Shown piece by piece: positions 14,615 through 23,692 of a DNA stretch of 64,000 nt. Source of the DNA: Ferruginibacter sp. (GTDB lineage Bacteria > Bacteroidota > Bacteroidia > Chitinophagales > Chitinophagaceae); the NCBI GenBank assembly GCA_016786725.1, contig JAEUVU010000017.1, forward strand, positions 1-64,000. Direction: 5' to 3'. The position numbers were made by a program, and so were the translations under genes. Numbering within the stretch: position 1 is the first letter of the stretch; each line of letters starts with the position of its first letter. Under the pieces are notes generated by a model. That model had not been told where the DNA came from, made no database searches, and saw only the letters and a list, made by a program, of their open reading frames with translations.

Positions 14615-16165
14615 CTACCTATGCCTGCTCTGTAAATATTTTTCGTGCACTACAGCGCTCATGGGTTTGCTGTACACTTTGCTTTCCACCCAGCTAATGA
14701 TATCTAAGTAAGAGAAAACCCTTGTCTCATACCGGTTCTTTTCAAACTGTTTGATCTTTTCCAGCAGTATCTTCAATCCGGGTTTTAATTTTTCTGCAGA
14801 TTCATACACATTGTTACGCAAAAATTTAAACATCTCTTCTTCCACTACTGTCAGGTTTTCCATTCTCGACATAAAGCGAAACACCGATTTTATCAGCGAT
14901 TCAATAATGGCATCATTACCCAGTTCAAAATGGGCCATCAGGTGCAGCAGGCGGGCATAACATTGCAGGTCTATACGCATATCAAGCGGGCCGTTAATGA
15001 TCTTCTGTAACTGGTCTATGGATTCTTCAAAATTTCCATTGCCGAAATACAGTAAAGCAGTTTTATATTGAATTACCAGCACCCGGTGCCTGTCTATATA
15101 CATCTGAAATTCTTCCAGGCCGTTTTCAATTGCAGGGATCATTTTTATCCCTTCGCCAAATGTACCTTTCATTAAATGCTGGTTGATACGGGCGCTGGTG
15201 AGATATACAAATGCCTGCATACGGAAATTATCGTGCTGATTGGCCGGTTTCGACAAAGTGAACCTTTCAAACCGTGCGATATATTTATCAAATTTTCTGA
15301 AATTCCGCAGGTCGAAACTGGCAGTAAGCAGGTTGTGCATCCCTTTTATGTAATGCCCTGTTTCAACAGTTATCATCAACGGCTCCTTGTTAAAAAGATC
15401 AACCCATTTTTTGCTGTAGCGGTAATACATCAAAAAATCCTGTCGTATAAAAGCATACCAGCAATAGCTCTGGTACAGGTAAAGCAACTGGTAAAAGCCT
15501 GTAAGCTTATCGGTGTTGATCTGCAGGTTTTGCTTAAAGAATTCCCTCACCCCTTTTTCATCCTTCTCATTGCGGGCATGGCCAAACTTTACATACCATT
15601 GGTATAGCTGTAAAGCAAGATTGGATAGTGCCGTTATTTCATTACGCTGCCTGTTTACATCGTTTGCTTCAAGTGTTAACCGGTCGGCTGCACGTTCACC
15701 GCTTCGTGTAATATGGAGTGTTTCTATTTTCTTTTCAAGAGAAATGATCTGTATTAAAAAACTTTCCTGGTGGTAATTCTTGGCCAGGTCTTTTGCACGT
15801 TCCAGTATTTTCAAACTCTGCAGGTACAATCCTTTATTGTAGAGGATACGGGCATGATCCAGTTGTTCATGCAACTGCAGGTCAATACTGTCTGTACTTT
15901 TTAACAGCCGTAAACTGGCTAATATTTCTTTATACAGATGCGCCTTTAAATTTGCATACTGGGGTTTTTCTATACCAGGCAGTTTTTTCAGTATGGCTTT
16001 TTCATCATAATCTTTTCCCTTGTCAATTGCATCAAAAAGCTGGATGATCTTGAGGTCTTCCCTGGAAGAACTGCGTTTTATGTAGAGCTTAAAATGCCTT
16101 TTTTCCGCTTTTTCAAGCGATTTTATCAGTTGGAACAATATGTCGGCAGACCGGTTGGACATCAT
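14615..16165 (-). CDS. Uncharacterised helical protein, 516 aa
   Basis: The protein has no signal peptide and no membrane segments and is almost entirely alpha-helical. The N-terminus (residues 8-30, ILFQLIKSLEKAEKRHFKLY) and the long middle section (ILYNKGLYLQSLKILERAKDLAKNY) resemble degenerate TPR-like helix pairs. I know similar large uncharacterised proteins in Chitinophagaceae but no function. The start could be either of two adjacent Met codons (16165 or 16162). An inverted repeat TTATGC...GCATAA (16212-16230) lies upstream and may belong to its control region. Confidence 0.75.
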   Translation of the reverse strand: MMSNRSADILFQLIKSLEKAEKRHFKLYIKRSSSREDLKIIQLFDAIDKGKDYDEKAILKKLPGIEKPQYANLKAHLYKEILASLRLLKSTDSIDLQLHEQLDHARILYNKGLYLQSLKILERAKDLAKNYHQESFLIQIISLEKKIETLHITRSGERAADRLTLEANDVNRQRNEITALSNLALQLYQWYVKFGHARNEKDEKGVREFFKQNLQINTDKLTGFYQLLYLYQSYCWYAFIRQDFLMYYRYSKKWVDLFNKEPLMITVETGHYIKGMHNLLTASFDLRNFRKFDKYIARFERFTLSKPANQHDNFRMQAFVYLTSARINQHLMKGTFGEGIKMIPAIENGLEEFQMYIDRHRVLVIQYKTALLYFGNGNFEESIDQLQKIINGPLDMRIDLQCYARLLHLMAHFELGNDAIIESLIKSVFRFMSRMENLTVVEEEMFKFLRNNVYESAEKLKPGLKILLEKIKQFEKNRYETRVFSYLDIISWVESKVYSKPMSAVVHEKYLQSRHR

Positions 16166-16287
16166 AAACTCTTTTTCTCAAAACTCTTTACCATAAAGGA
16201 TTTCATCTTATTTATGCCTTTTTAGCATAATAGAATTAACCTTAAGTTGGTTAGGTGTACAATAATAACCACCTTAGTTTTGTGTTA

Positions 16288-16456
16288 CAAAGATGGTTAA
16301 TTCATACAGCAGGCAATCGCTAAAGGAAACAATCAATCGTTAGAGAGCCGTTTCAGGCCAATAAGCTGAACTTTCAGCAAAGATAAAGAGAACATAAATT
16401 TTTCATATAGCAAGCAATCGTTAAAAAGTCACTCCGTTTCTACGGAGTGGCATTCT
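16288..16456 (+). ncRNA. Candidate small RNA with two internal repeats
   Basis: A -7 box TAGTTTTG (16275-16282) starts the interval and a hairpin ends it: CACTCCGT (16430-16437), loop TTCT, ACGGAGTG (16442-16449), then CATTCTTTTG. Between them the 24-bp word starting TTCATACAGCAGG (16301-16324) recurs at 16402-16425 with 21 of 24 bases the same, and CAATCGTTAGAG (about 16334) is a third partial copy. There is no open reading frame. The interval between the genes at 16165 and 16568 has no other content apart from the repeat arm at 16527. Transcription is inferred. Confidence 0.4.
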
Positions 16457-16526
16457 TTTGCAATTATAGGTAATAATTTCTTAACAAAGCATTTCGTTCA
16501 ATATTTTTTATTTCTATTGTTTATTG

Positions 16527-16565
16527 AACCACATAGAAGCATAGGAACATAGGTTATCACATAGG
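16527..16565. repeat. Left inverted repeat of the GxxExxY element
   Basis: AACCACATAG, CATAGGAACATAGG and CACATAGG follow each other here. The reverse complement of the block at 16989-17027 gives the same words in the same order. The block ends three bases before the stop codon of the GxxExxY gene. Confidence 0.65.
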
Positions 16566-16567
16566 TT

Positions 16568-16984
16568 TTATTCATCTGGCAAAAGTGCAAATAGATTATT
16601 AACAAGTGTTTTCTGGCCTTCTTTAAAAATATTAATACAATGAAAATTAATAAGAATTCCTTTGGGCTTTTGAAGCATTTGCATGTAGGAAAGTAAAATC
16701 GCATCATGAACAGGTAAAAGACCTTCTTGCGCTTTTAATTCCACACAGAGGATATCTTCAATAAGAACATCTAATCTCAATTCCGTATCAAGTTCCAGAC
16801 CCTTATATTGTAAAGAAACCCAAATCTGATTTTTAAAAGCTATACCCCTTAATGACAATTCTTTTAAAAAACACTTTTCATAAACACTTTCTAACAAGCC
16901 TGGTCCTAGATATTTGTGTACTTCTATTGCACAACCAATTACTTGATAGGTAAGGTCATTTAAATATTTTTTAGAACTCTCCAC
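16568..16984 (-). CDS. GxxExxY protein (PD-(D/E)xK-like)
   Basis: The 138-residue protein has the family signature GLLESVY (residues 29-35) after VIGCAIEVHKYLGPG, and a nuclease-like core LRLDVLIEDILCVELKAQE with Asp and Glu-x-Lys in the positions of a PD-(D/E)xK fold. The family name is descriptive and no function is proven. The start is GTG at 16984, because the preceding codon is TAA. The gene is tightly framed by inverted repeats made of ACATAG words, and stands between two unrelated minus-strand genes. This arrangement suggests an inserted unit rather than an operon member. Confidence 0.9.
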   Translation of the reverse strand: MESSKKYLNDLTYQVIGCAIEVHKYLGPGLLESVYEKCFLKELSLRGIAFKNQIWVSLQYKGLELDTELRLDVLIEDILCVELKAQEGLLPVHDAILLSYMQMLQKPKGILINFHCINIFKEGQKTLVNNLFALLPDE

Positions 16985-16988
16985 TTAA

Positions 16989-17027
16989 CTATGTGTTTTA
17001 TCTATGTACCTATGTTACTATGTGGTT
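16989..17027. repeat. Right inverted repeat of the GxxExxY element
   Basis: CTATGTG, CTATGTACCTATG and CTATGTGGTT make up this block, the mirror image of 16527-16565. It ends three bases before the stop codon (17031-17033, minus strand) of the tricorn-like protease gene, so the insertion sits right at that gene's 3' end. Confidence 0.65.
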
Positions 17028-17030
17028 CAA

Positions 17031-20000
17031 CTATTTTCTTCCCAACTGCTTCAATATTTCATCCACTGCCCTGTCAACCTGCGGATCTCTGCCATTCAGT
17101 TTATCATCAAAACTATTGATGATCTTAATATCAGGCTGCACACCATTCATCTCAAGGTCTCTTCCTTCCAGCGTATAACATCCCCAGCCCGGCATACGAA
17201 CACTTGAGCCATCAACCAATCCTACACCACTTGTAAAAATTATCCAGCGGTATGTTTCATTACCAATAATAGTTCCAAGCTTTAAGGCTTTAAAACCCTG
17301 CGAGGTCATTTCAGCATCGCTTAGTGATTGTTCATTTATCAACAACACAATCGGTTTATCGCTGGGCGAAAAATTAGATTGTTTGGTAAGAGCTCCTTCA
17401 CGGTATTTCCAGTTCAGGTAAGTTTTCCTGGAGAGAAAATTCAGTACTTCATCATGTACATTTCCGCCGGTATTGTACCTGAGGTCGAAGATGAGTGCGT
17501 CCTTATTATTCAGTTCCTGCGTCATATCAATGATGAACTGGTCCAGTTCCCCCTGCCCCATGTTCTTCATATATCCATACGCAATTCTTCCCTTGCTTTT
17601 TTCATTTACACGTTTCTGATTGTTATCAATCCATTCATCATACAGGTTGTTGAATAAAGTTGCCTGCGGATGAATTTTTGTGGTTACCATTTGCCCGTTG
17701 CGGTTGAAAGTAAGTTTCAGTTCTTTATCTCTTGATGGCACAGTGAAATAATAATTGCGATCTTTGTTCTTGTCAACTTCATCATCATTTACTTTTACCA
17801 GTATATCGCCGGGTTTAATATCAATCGCTTTTTTATCGGCTGCAGAACGTTTTACAACATACTTCACTTTGTAAGCATCGCCTTCCTCAAACATAATTCC
17901 GGTTTCCATGGTTTGATTCTGCAATGCAATGGTTTCGTCATCGCCAAATGTTCCAAATCCCTGGTGAGAAGAATTGAGTTCGCCCAGCATATCATTCAGC
18001 ATCACCCGCATGTCGGCACGGTTGTTCAGGTTTGGCAGGAACTGTTTGTAATAATCCTTTGTTTTGTTCCAGTTGAGTCCATGAAATTTTTCATCATAAT
18101 AATTCTCTTCCATCTGCGCCCATGCTTCGTAAAACATCTGGTCAAATTCTTCTGAAAGGTTGCGGCGGAAGGTATAGCTGATATTGATGGGGTCAACCTT
18201 ATTCCCTTCCAGGTTAAGTTTATTGATGTTGCCGTTGAACAGCACATACATTTTATCACTTACTTCTACAATATCAAAACCAAAGCTGTTATCTGTACCG
18301 GCGATCTTTTCTGTTTTCCTTTCTTCAAAAGGTTCTATGATTGTTTTCCAAAGTGCGTTTTTTGCTTCGCCATGGTTGCTGGTATATAATACATTCGTTT
18401 TATCGCCTTTTTGATAAACAGCCTGAAGAAACTGGGCTCCCAGCGAAGGTGATACCTGATCTAATCTTTCCATGATCAGGTCGGTATCAATAGTTATTGA
18501 TTTTACAGAATCAACCGGAGCAGTTTTTTTAGTGGTATCTTTTTTCTCGTCTTTCTTCTCTTCTTTAAATAGATCGTTAAACTTATCCATGCGGTAAGGT
18601 TCATCAATATTTTCCAGCGGCACTCTGTACACCCTGGCATTCGGCATTCCAAAAGGATAAGATGCTTTTAAGCGCTGCGAAGTGAAGTAAATATATTTAC
18701 TGTCAGATGACCAGATCGGCCCGGCCTCTGTGATACCGGTATTGGTGAGATTGGTTGTTTTATTTTCTTTGATGTTGTGAACAAAAATATCCTGTTCAAA
18801 ATTTCGGATAGCTGTAAACACTACATACTCCCCATCGGGTGAAAAACCGGGATCGCTGTTCTGAAAGCCCCATATTTCATCACGTACAATTGTTTTGGGT
18901 ACAAATGTTTTCAGGTCAATCAGTTTCACTTCATCCCTTCCGCAGAGATAAACTGCCTGTGTTCTTTTTTTGTTTAGAACGATGTTACGGTTGTTTCTTT
19001 TTTCGGTTGTAAGCTGCTTAACAGTTCCGTTTCCATCGGCAGCAATGCTGTATAAATTGGTGTATCCATCAAGGGTTTGATTGAACAAAAGCGTTTTGTT
19101 ATCACTCATCCATTTTACTTCAACAACCCTTTCTGTTGATCTTCGGTTTATCTGCTGAATAAATTTTCCTTCCACATCGCTTACAAATAATTCGCCACGG
19201 GAAACGAAAGCAAGCTTCTTACCATCAGGCGAAATATCATAAGCAGATATCTTTCCTCTTACATCGAAATCTTTTTCTTTGGGTAATGTATTGTTGCGGA
19301 TGATGGAAATATTCAGTTTGCTTTCCTTATCGGTACCCACATCATATATCCACAGCTGGTAATCTTTTTCAAATACTACTTTACCGCCATTGGCATTTAC
19401 CTGCGGTGTTTTTATGGAAGATGAAAACCTGGTCAAAGCTTTTTTCCTCTCGCCGTCCATAGTATATAAATTATATTCTCCATTTGCTTCGTCAGAAATA
19501 AAATAAATATTACCGTTCCTGTCGAGTGTTGCAGCAAAATCTTTTCCTTCCCAGTTGGTGTATTTTTTATGCTGCTTTGATTTTAGGTTATAAGACTGGA
19601 TGTCGGGATTGAAGGGGCCCTTATATCGTTTGCGATGGGCCTGGCTGATGCTTTCCCAGGTATCATTAAAAAATATTTCACCACTTGTTGGGTGCTCAAC
19701 CAGGTTATGATCGTACTGGAAAAAATAATTGCCGAAAACCCTTTGCGGCGTACCGCCATCGGCGCTTACTTTAAAGCCAGCTATCTGCCCGGCACGGCCG
19801 CTGTTGAAATAGATTGATCTTGAATCCCAGCTCCAGCTGGTTACTTCATCATTAGCGCTGTGGTAAGTGATCTGCTTTACCTCTCCCCCATTAACAGGCA
19901 TTACAAAAACATCTGCATTGCCATACTGGCGGCCTGTAAAAGCAATCCACCTGCCATCTGGCGAAACCCTTGGGCTTGTTTCGTAACCCTGCATGGCTGT

Positions 20001-20180
20001 TAACCTGCCGGCCTGGCCATTGTTTACATTAGCTCTCCACAGGTCGCCTTCAAAACTAAAGATCACCGTTTGTCCGTCAGGAGTAAGACATGGGTTAGAA
20101 AGAAAATAAGCAGCATTATCCTGTGCTGCTGCAGAAAAAGAAAGTATAATAAGAGAGAGGGTTACAAGAATCGGTCTCAT
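17031..20180 (-). CDS. Tricorn-like S41 protease
   Basis: The 1049-residue exported protein (signal peptide 1-19, SAAAQ) has the tricorn layout. Residues about 25-540 hold PD40/WD40-type propeller blades (NPCLTPDGQTVIFSF, SPRVSPDGRWIAFTG). A charged linker of Glu, Lys and Asp follows at about 545-560. Then come a helical C1 part, a PDZ domain (KPGDILVKVNDDEV) and the S41 core. The nucleophile is in NEQSLSDAE (Ser about 954), with a further core segment DLRYNTGGN. Such proteases cut peptides in the periplasm into short fragments. The propeller acts as a substrate filter. The length is normal for the family. Confidence 0.92.
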   Translation of the reverse strand: MRPILVTLSLIILSFSAAAQDNAAYFLSNPCLTPDGQTVIFSFEGDLWRANVNNGQAGRLTAMQGYETSPRVSPDGRWIAFTGRQYGNADVFVMPVNGGEVKQITYHSANDEVTSWSWDSRSIYFNSGRAGQIAGFKVSADGGTPQRVFGNYFFQYDHNLVEHPTSGEIFFNDTWESISQAHRKRYKGPFNPDIQSYNLKSKQHKKYTNWEGKDFAATLDRNGNIYFISDEANGEYNLYTMDGERKKALTRFSSSIKTPQVNANGGKVVFEKDYQLWIYDVGTDKESKLNISIIRNNTLPKEKDFDVRGKISAYDISPDGKKLAFVSRGELFVSDVEGKFIQQINRRSTERVVEVKWMSDNKTLLFNQTLDGYTNLYSIAADGNGTVKQLTTEKRNNRNIVLNKKRTQAVYLCGRDEVKLIDLKTFVPKTIVRDEIWGFQNSDPGFSPDGEYVVFTAIRNFEQDIFVHNIKENKTTNLTNTGITEAGPIWSSDSKYIYFTSQRLKASYPFGMPNARVYRVPLENIDEPYRMDKFNDLFKEEKKDEKKDTTKKTAPVDSVKSITIDTDLIMERLDQVSPSLGAQFLQAVYQKGDKTNVLYTSNHGEAKNALWKTIIEPFEERKTEKIAGTDNSFGFDIVEVSDKMYVLFNGNINKLNLEGNKVDPINISYTFRRNLSEEFDQMFYEAWAQMEENYYDEKFHGLNWNKTKDYYKQFLPNLNNRADMRVMLNDMLGELNSSHQGFGTFGDDETIALQNQTMETGIMFEEGDAYKVKYVVKRSAADKKAIDIKPGDILVKVNDDEVDKNKDRNYYFTVPSRDKELKLTFNRNGQMVTTKIHPQATLFNNLYDEWIDNNQKRVNEKSKGRIAYGYMKNMGQGELDQFIIDMTQELNNKDALIFDLRYNTGGNVHDEVLNFLSRKTYLNWKYREGALTKQSNFSPSDKPIVLLINEQSLSDAEMTSQGFKALKLGTIIGNETYRWIIFTSGVGLVDGSSVRMPGWGCYTLEGRDLEMNGVQPDIKIINSFDDKLNGRDPQVDRAVDEILKQLGRK

Positions 20181-20275
20181 TGCAATTAGTTTAGGGCGTG
20201 AATATACACCAGCACCTGAATTATTGCAATACCGTTTATAGAAAAGCAGGAGAAAGGAGAGTGTAAAAAATAAAT

Positions 20276-20370
20276 GCCTGTCAGGTTGAGCTTGTCGAAA
20301 CCGGTACTACTCAGTTTACAACCCGTCTTCAACAAGCTCCCCGAAATAATCGGGACAGGCAGACTGACAG
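20276..20370. repeat. Interspersed palindrome, GAGCTTGTCGAAA type
   Basis: TGCCTGTCAG and GAGCTTGT at the left (20275-20295) have complements ACAAGCTC and ACAGGCA...CTGACAG at the right (to 20370). The insert in the middle includes CCCCGAAATAATCGGGAC. Elements of this type occur as repeats in many Bacteroidota. The interval 20181-20394 contains nothing else that I can support. Confidence 0.55.
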
Positions 20371-20394
20371 CTCTTCAAATTAATACAGTTAAAA

Positions 20395-21114
20395 TTATTT
20401 TCCGCCGAAAACTTTTTTCAGGATACTGGTTACTTGTGCTGCCGGGTCTTTACGTATCTTCTGTTCTTCCAGGCTTATCTTTAAAAACAAACCGGCCAGG
20501 GCTTTTTCAGTAACATAGGCTGTAAGATCAGTGTTTACCTGGTTTGCGGAGAATTTATTATAGGTTGTAAAAACATCTTTCCAGTATCTGGTAGCATCCA
20601 CTTTTACAAGCGATGCCTCAATTACCGGCCTGAATTTTTCGGTAAGCTGTTTGGTGGTAGCCGATTTTAAATAATCGGTTGCAGCGAAATCGCCGCCACG
20701 CAATATTTTTACCCCATCTGTAATGCTCATGCTTTTAATGGCATCCCAGAAAATAGTACCAACACCATTTGCTGCATCTTCAGCCGCACGGTTCATGCTC
20801 AGGATGGCCTTATCAACTACGCTGCCCATACCCAGGTTGCGGAGCGTTCTCTCCACTTTTTTTGCTTCTTCCGGCATCAGCACTTTTATCACTGCATCAC
20901 CAAAAAAACCATTCAGTTTGCTTAAGCGTTTTGCGCTGCTGTCGGTACCAACACGCAGGGCATCTTTTAAACCGCTTATGATTTCTTCATTGCTTAAACC
21001 CGACCCTTGAGAGGTGGTTTTAGTAACCTTATTAAAAATATCCTTTACAGTTTGTGCTGATGATGATTGGGTACAGATGAATGCAAGTGAGAGAACGGCT
21101 ATAATTTTCCTCAT
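20395..21114 (-). CDS. DUF4197 domain protein
   Basis: I use the ATG at 21114 (MRKIIAVLSLAFICTQSSSAQ), which places a standard signal peptide at the N-terminus; the longer frame from 21162 adds a non-signal leader. The mature protein of about 218 residues is the DUF4197 domain: GLSNEEIISGLKDALRVGTDSSAKRL, then FFGDAVIKVLMPEEAKKV, and the ATTKQLTEKFRPVI section. It is a secreted, helical, probably periplasmic protein of unknown function. It stands alone with a REP-like palindrome behind it and a divergent S46 peptidase gene in front. Confidence 0.88.
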   Translation of the reverse strand: MRKIIAVLSLAFICTQSSSAQTVKDIFNKVTKTTSQGSGLSNEEIISGLKDALRVGTDSSAKRLSKLNGFFGDAVIKVLMPEEAKKVERTLRNLGMGSVVDKAILSMNRAAEDAANGVGTIFWDAIKSMSITDGVKILRGGDFAATDYLKSATTKQLTEKFRPVIEASLVKVDATRYWKDVFTTYNKFSANQVNTDLTAYVTEKALAGLFLKISLEEQKIRKDPAAQVTSILKKVFGGK

Positions 21115-21259
21115 GATTTTTTTTCTCTTAGACGGCAAAAATAACGCCACACTTGCTAACAAAGGGTTAAAAAACAGTTACCTGGTTTTCCCGCTTATAA
21201 ATTAAGGTTGATACCAAGAATTATTAATTGCTTAAATTCGCCACCATAACAGCTATTAT

Positions 21260-23425
21260 ATGAAAAAAATATTTCTATTAGTTATCCTTAGTGTTTCATT
21301 TTTTGCAAAAGGCTTTGCCGAAGAAGGTATGTGGCTGCCGCAATTGCTGCAGAGCCTGAATGAAAAGCAAATGAAAAAGATGGGCATGAAAATAAGTGCA
21401 GCTGACATCTACAGCATCAGCAAAGGAAGCCTTAAAGATGCCATTGTAAGCTTTGGCGGTTTCTGCACTGCAGAAGTGATATCAGACCAGGGATTGTTAC
21501 TGACCAATCATCATTGCGGTTTTGATGCCATACAAAATCACTCTTCTTTACAAAATAATTATATACGGGATGGTTTTTGGGCTTATAATAAAGACCAGGA
21601 ACTGAAGAACCCAGGCCTTTTTGCAACGTTCATCATCCGCATTGATGATGTAACGGCTGCTGTATTAAATGGCGTAACAAATAATTTAACCGAAAAAGAA
21701 AGACAGGGCGCCATTGACAAAAACCTGGCCTCTTTAAGAACTTCAACAAAAAAGGAAAGCTACCAGGATATTATTATCCGCCCGTTCTTTGAAGCAAACA
21801 AATATTTTCTGTTTGTTACTGAAACTTATCGTGATGTTCGTTTGGTTGGCGCTCCTCCGTCATCTATCGGTAATTATGGAAAAGATACCGATAACTGGAT
21901 GTGGCCAAGGCATACCGGCGATTTTTCTATGTTCCGCATTTATGCAGGTAGGGATAATAAACCTGCGCCTTATTCACCAGACAATGTTCCTTACAAACCA
22001 AAACGTGCTTTAAACATTTCCTTAGATGGAATTAAAGAGGGCGATTTCACCATGGTGTTTGGTTTCCCGGGCCGCACAAATGAATACCTGCATAGCAGCG
22101 CCATTGAGCAAACAGTAAAAATAAGCGACCCTGCCAAGATTGGCATACGCACCAAAGCGCTTGGTATTATAGATGGCTTTATGCGTAAAGATGAAGGCAT
22201 AAAAATTCAGTATGCAGCAAAGTATGCAAGTATATCCAATGCCTGGAAAAAATGGCAGGGCGAAGTGCTGGGATTAACCAAAACAAATGCCGTTGCCAAA
22301 AGAAAAGAATACGAAAGCAATTTTGAAAAAATAGTATTGAGCAAACCCGAACACAATCTTGCTTATATAGAACTATTGAAAAACCTGAAGCAGTCTTATA
22401 CAGATATTGAGCCTTATGGCTATGCCAGGGATTATTTCAACGAAATCATACCAAGAGTTGAACTGTGGGGCATTGCAGGCGATATGAATTCGCTGGTTAC
22501 TGCTTATGCAAAAGATGAAGCAAGCTATAACAAACGTAAGGATGAAGTGTTAGCCAAACTGGAAGAATCATTTAAAGAATATAGTGCTGTTGTTGATCAG
22601 AAATTATTTGAGGCGCTGATGGAAATGTATGTAAATGATCAGAAAGCTGAGTTTGTTTCTCCAGCCTTTACTTCAACGTTAAATGAAAAAGGGAAATCTT
22701 ATTCAGCCCTGTCTGAAGCTGTTTATAGCCAAACAGCTTTCAGTTCTCTTGATAAGATAAAAAAATTGCTTGCCGGCAATACTGCAGATGCTGTTGCTTC
22801 CATTAAAGCTGATGTTGCGGGCCTATTGTATGCTGATATTTTAAAAACATATACCGGCAATGTTGCACCAAAGTTAAATACCATACAGGCAGATATAAAC
22901 CGTTTGCAACGCAATTATATGCAGGCACAAATGGATGTATTTACGACCAAGGCCTTTTATCCTGATGCCAACAGCACATTGCGTGTTACCTATGGCAATG
23001 TAAAACCTTATGCACCCCGTGATGGTGTTAAGTACGACCTGCAGACTTATATGGAAGGTGTGATGCAGAAATATATACCGGGCGATTATGAATTTGATCT
23101 TCCTAAAAAATTAATTGACCTGTATAATAAAAAAGATTTTGGCAGATGGGGCGTTAATGGCCGCCAGCCGGTTTGTTTTATTGCAGCCAATCATACAACA
23201 GGAGGCAACTCGGGCAGCCCGGCATTGAATGCAGATGGCAATCTGGTAGGACTGAACTTTGACCGGGTTTGGGAAGGAACGATGAGTGATATCAATTACG
23301 ACCCGTCAATCTGCCGCAACATTATGGTTGATATCCGCTACGTGATGTTCATTGTAGATAAATATGCAGAGGCGAAGAACCTGATTGCAGAGATGAAGTT
23401 TGTGAGTAAGACTGGGAAGAAGTAA
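21260..23425 (+). CDS. S46 dipeptidyl-peptidase, DPP11-like
   Basis: The 721-residue protein has a signal peptide (1-20) and the S46 fold. Catalytic residues are visible: His85 in TNHHCG, an Asp near 221 in RHTGDFS, and Ser651 in GGNSGSP. Eighteen residues after the Ser stands Arg (NFDRVWEG), the place where Porphyromonas gingivalis DPP11 has Arg673 and DPP7 has Gly. By that rule it should cut Asp/Glu-containing dipeptides from the N-terminus of peptides. It acts in the periplasm to feed amino-acid catabolism. The gene is divergent from the DUF4197 gene. Confidence 0.93.
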   Translation: MKKIFLLVILSVSFFAKGFAEEGMWLPQLLQSLNEKQMKKMGMKISAADIYSISKGSLKDAIVSFGGFCTAEVISDQGLLLTNHHCGFDAIQNHSSLQNNYIRDGFWAYNKDQELKNPGLFATFIIRIDDVTAAVLNGVTNNLTEKERQGAIDKNLASLRTSTKKESYQDIIIRPFFEANKYFLFVTETYRDVRLVGAPPSSIGNYGKDTDNWMWPRHTGDFSMFRIYAGRDNKPAPYSPDNVPYKPKRALNISLDGIKEGDFTMVFGFPGRTNEYLHSSAIEQTVKISDPAKIGIRTKALGIIDGFMRKDEGIKIQYAAKYASISNAWKKWQGEVLGLTKTNAVAKRKEYESNFEKIVLSKPEHNLAYIELLKNLKQSYTDIEPYGYARDYFNEIIPRVELWGIAGDMNSLVTAYAKDEASYNKRKDEVLAKLEESFKEYSAVVDQKLFEALMEMYVNDQKAEFVSPAFTSTLNEKGKSYSALSEAVYSQTAFSSLDKIKKLLAGNTADAVASIKADVAGLLYADILKTYTGNVAPKLNTIQADINRLQRNYMQAQMDVFTTKAFYPDANSTLRVTYGNVKPYAPRDGVKYDLQTYMEGVMQKYIPGDYEFDLPKKLIDLYNKKDFGRWGVNGRQPVCFIAANHTTGGNSGSPALNADGNLVGLNFDRVWEGTMSDINYDPSICRNIMVDIRYVMFIVDKYAEAKNLIAEMKFVSKTGKK

Positions 23426-23573
23426 ATTGAAAAGTTGATAGGTTGATAAGTTAAAAAGTCAGCATCGTAATGATTATGCTGATGACAGTAAATAAATGTT
23501 CATACAAAATACATATTCACATTTCTACAGGCTCTCGGCCTATGTTTCCATTATGATGAATGGAACGTCGCAT

Positions 23574-23638
23574 CTGTCATGCTGAGGAACGAAGCATCCC
23601 ACTCGTTTGGGATTCTTCGCTATCGCTCAGAATGACAG
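23574..23638. repeat. Interspersed palindrome, CTGTCATGCTGAG type
   Basis: CTGTCATGCTGAG (23574-23586) pairs with CTCAGAATGACAG (23626-23638) at 12 of 13 positions, with an inner GAAGCATCCC...GGGATTCTTC stem. It occupies most of the space between the S46 gene and the saccharopine-dehydrogenase-like gene and may act as a terminator hairpin. A short run of GTTGATA words (23434-23450) precedes it. Confidence 0.6.
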
Positions 23639-23692
23639 CATCTTTTTAATTAAAATCTCCTGCAAAAATAAAAGCAGAACAAATTTTTTTTT

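Noticed and set aside
16288-16456. 6S RNA
   Set aside because: The two ends of the interval are not complementary, so the long rod of 6S RNA cannot form.
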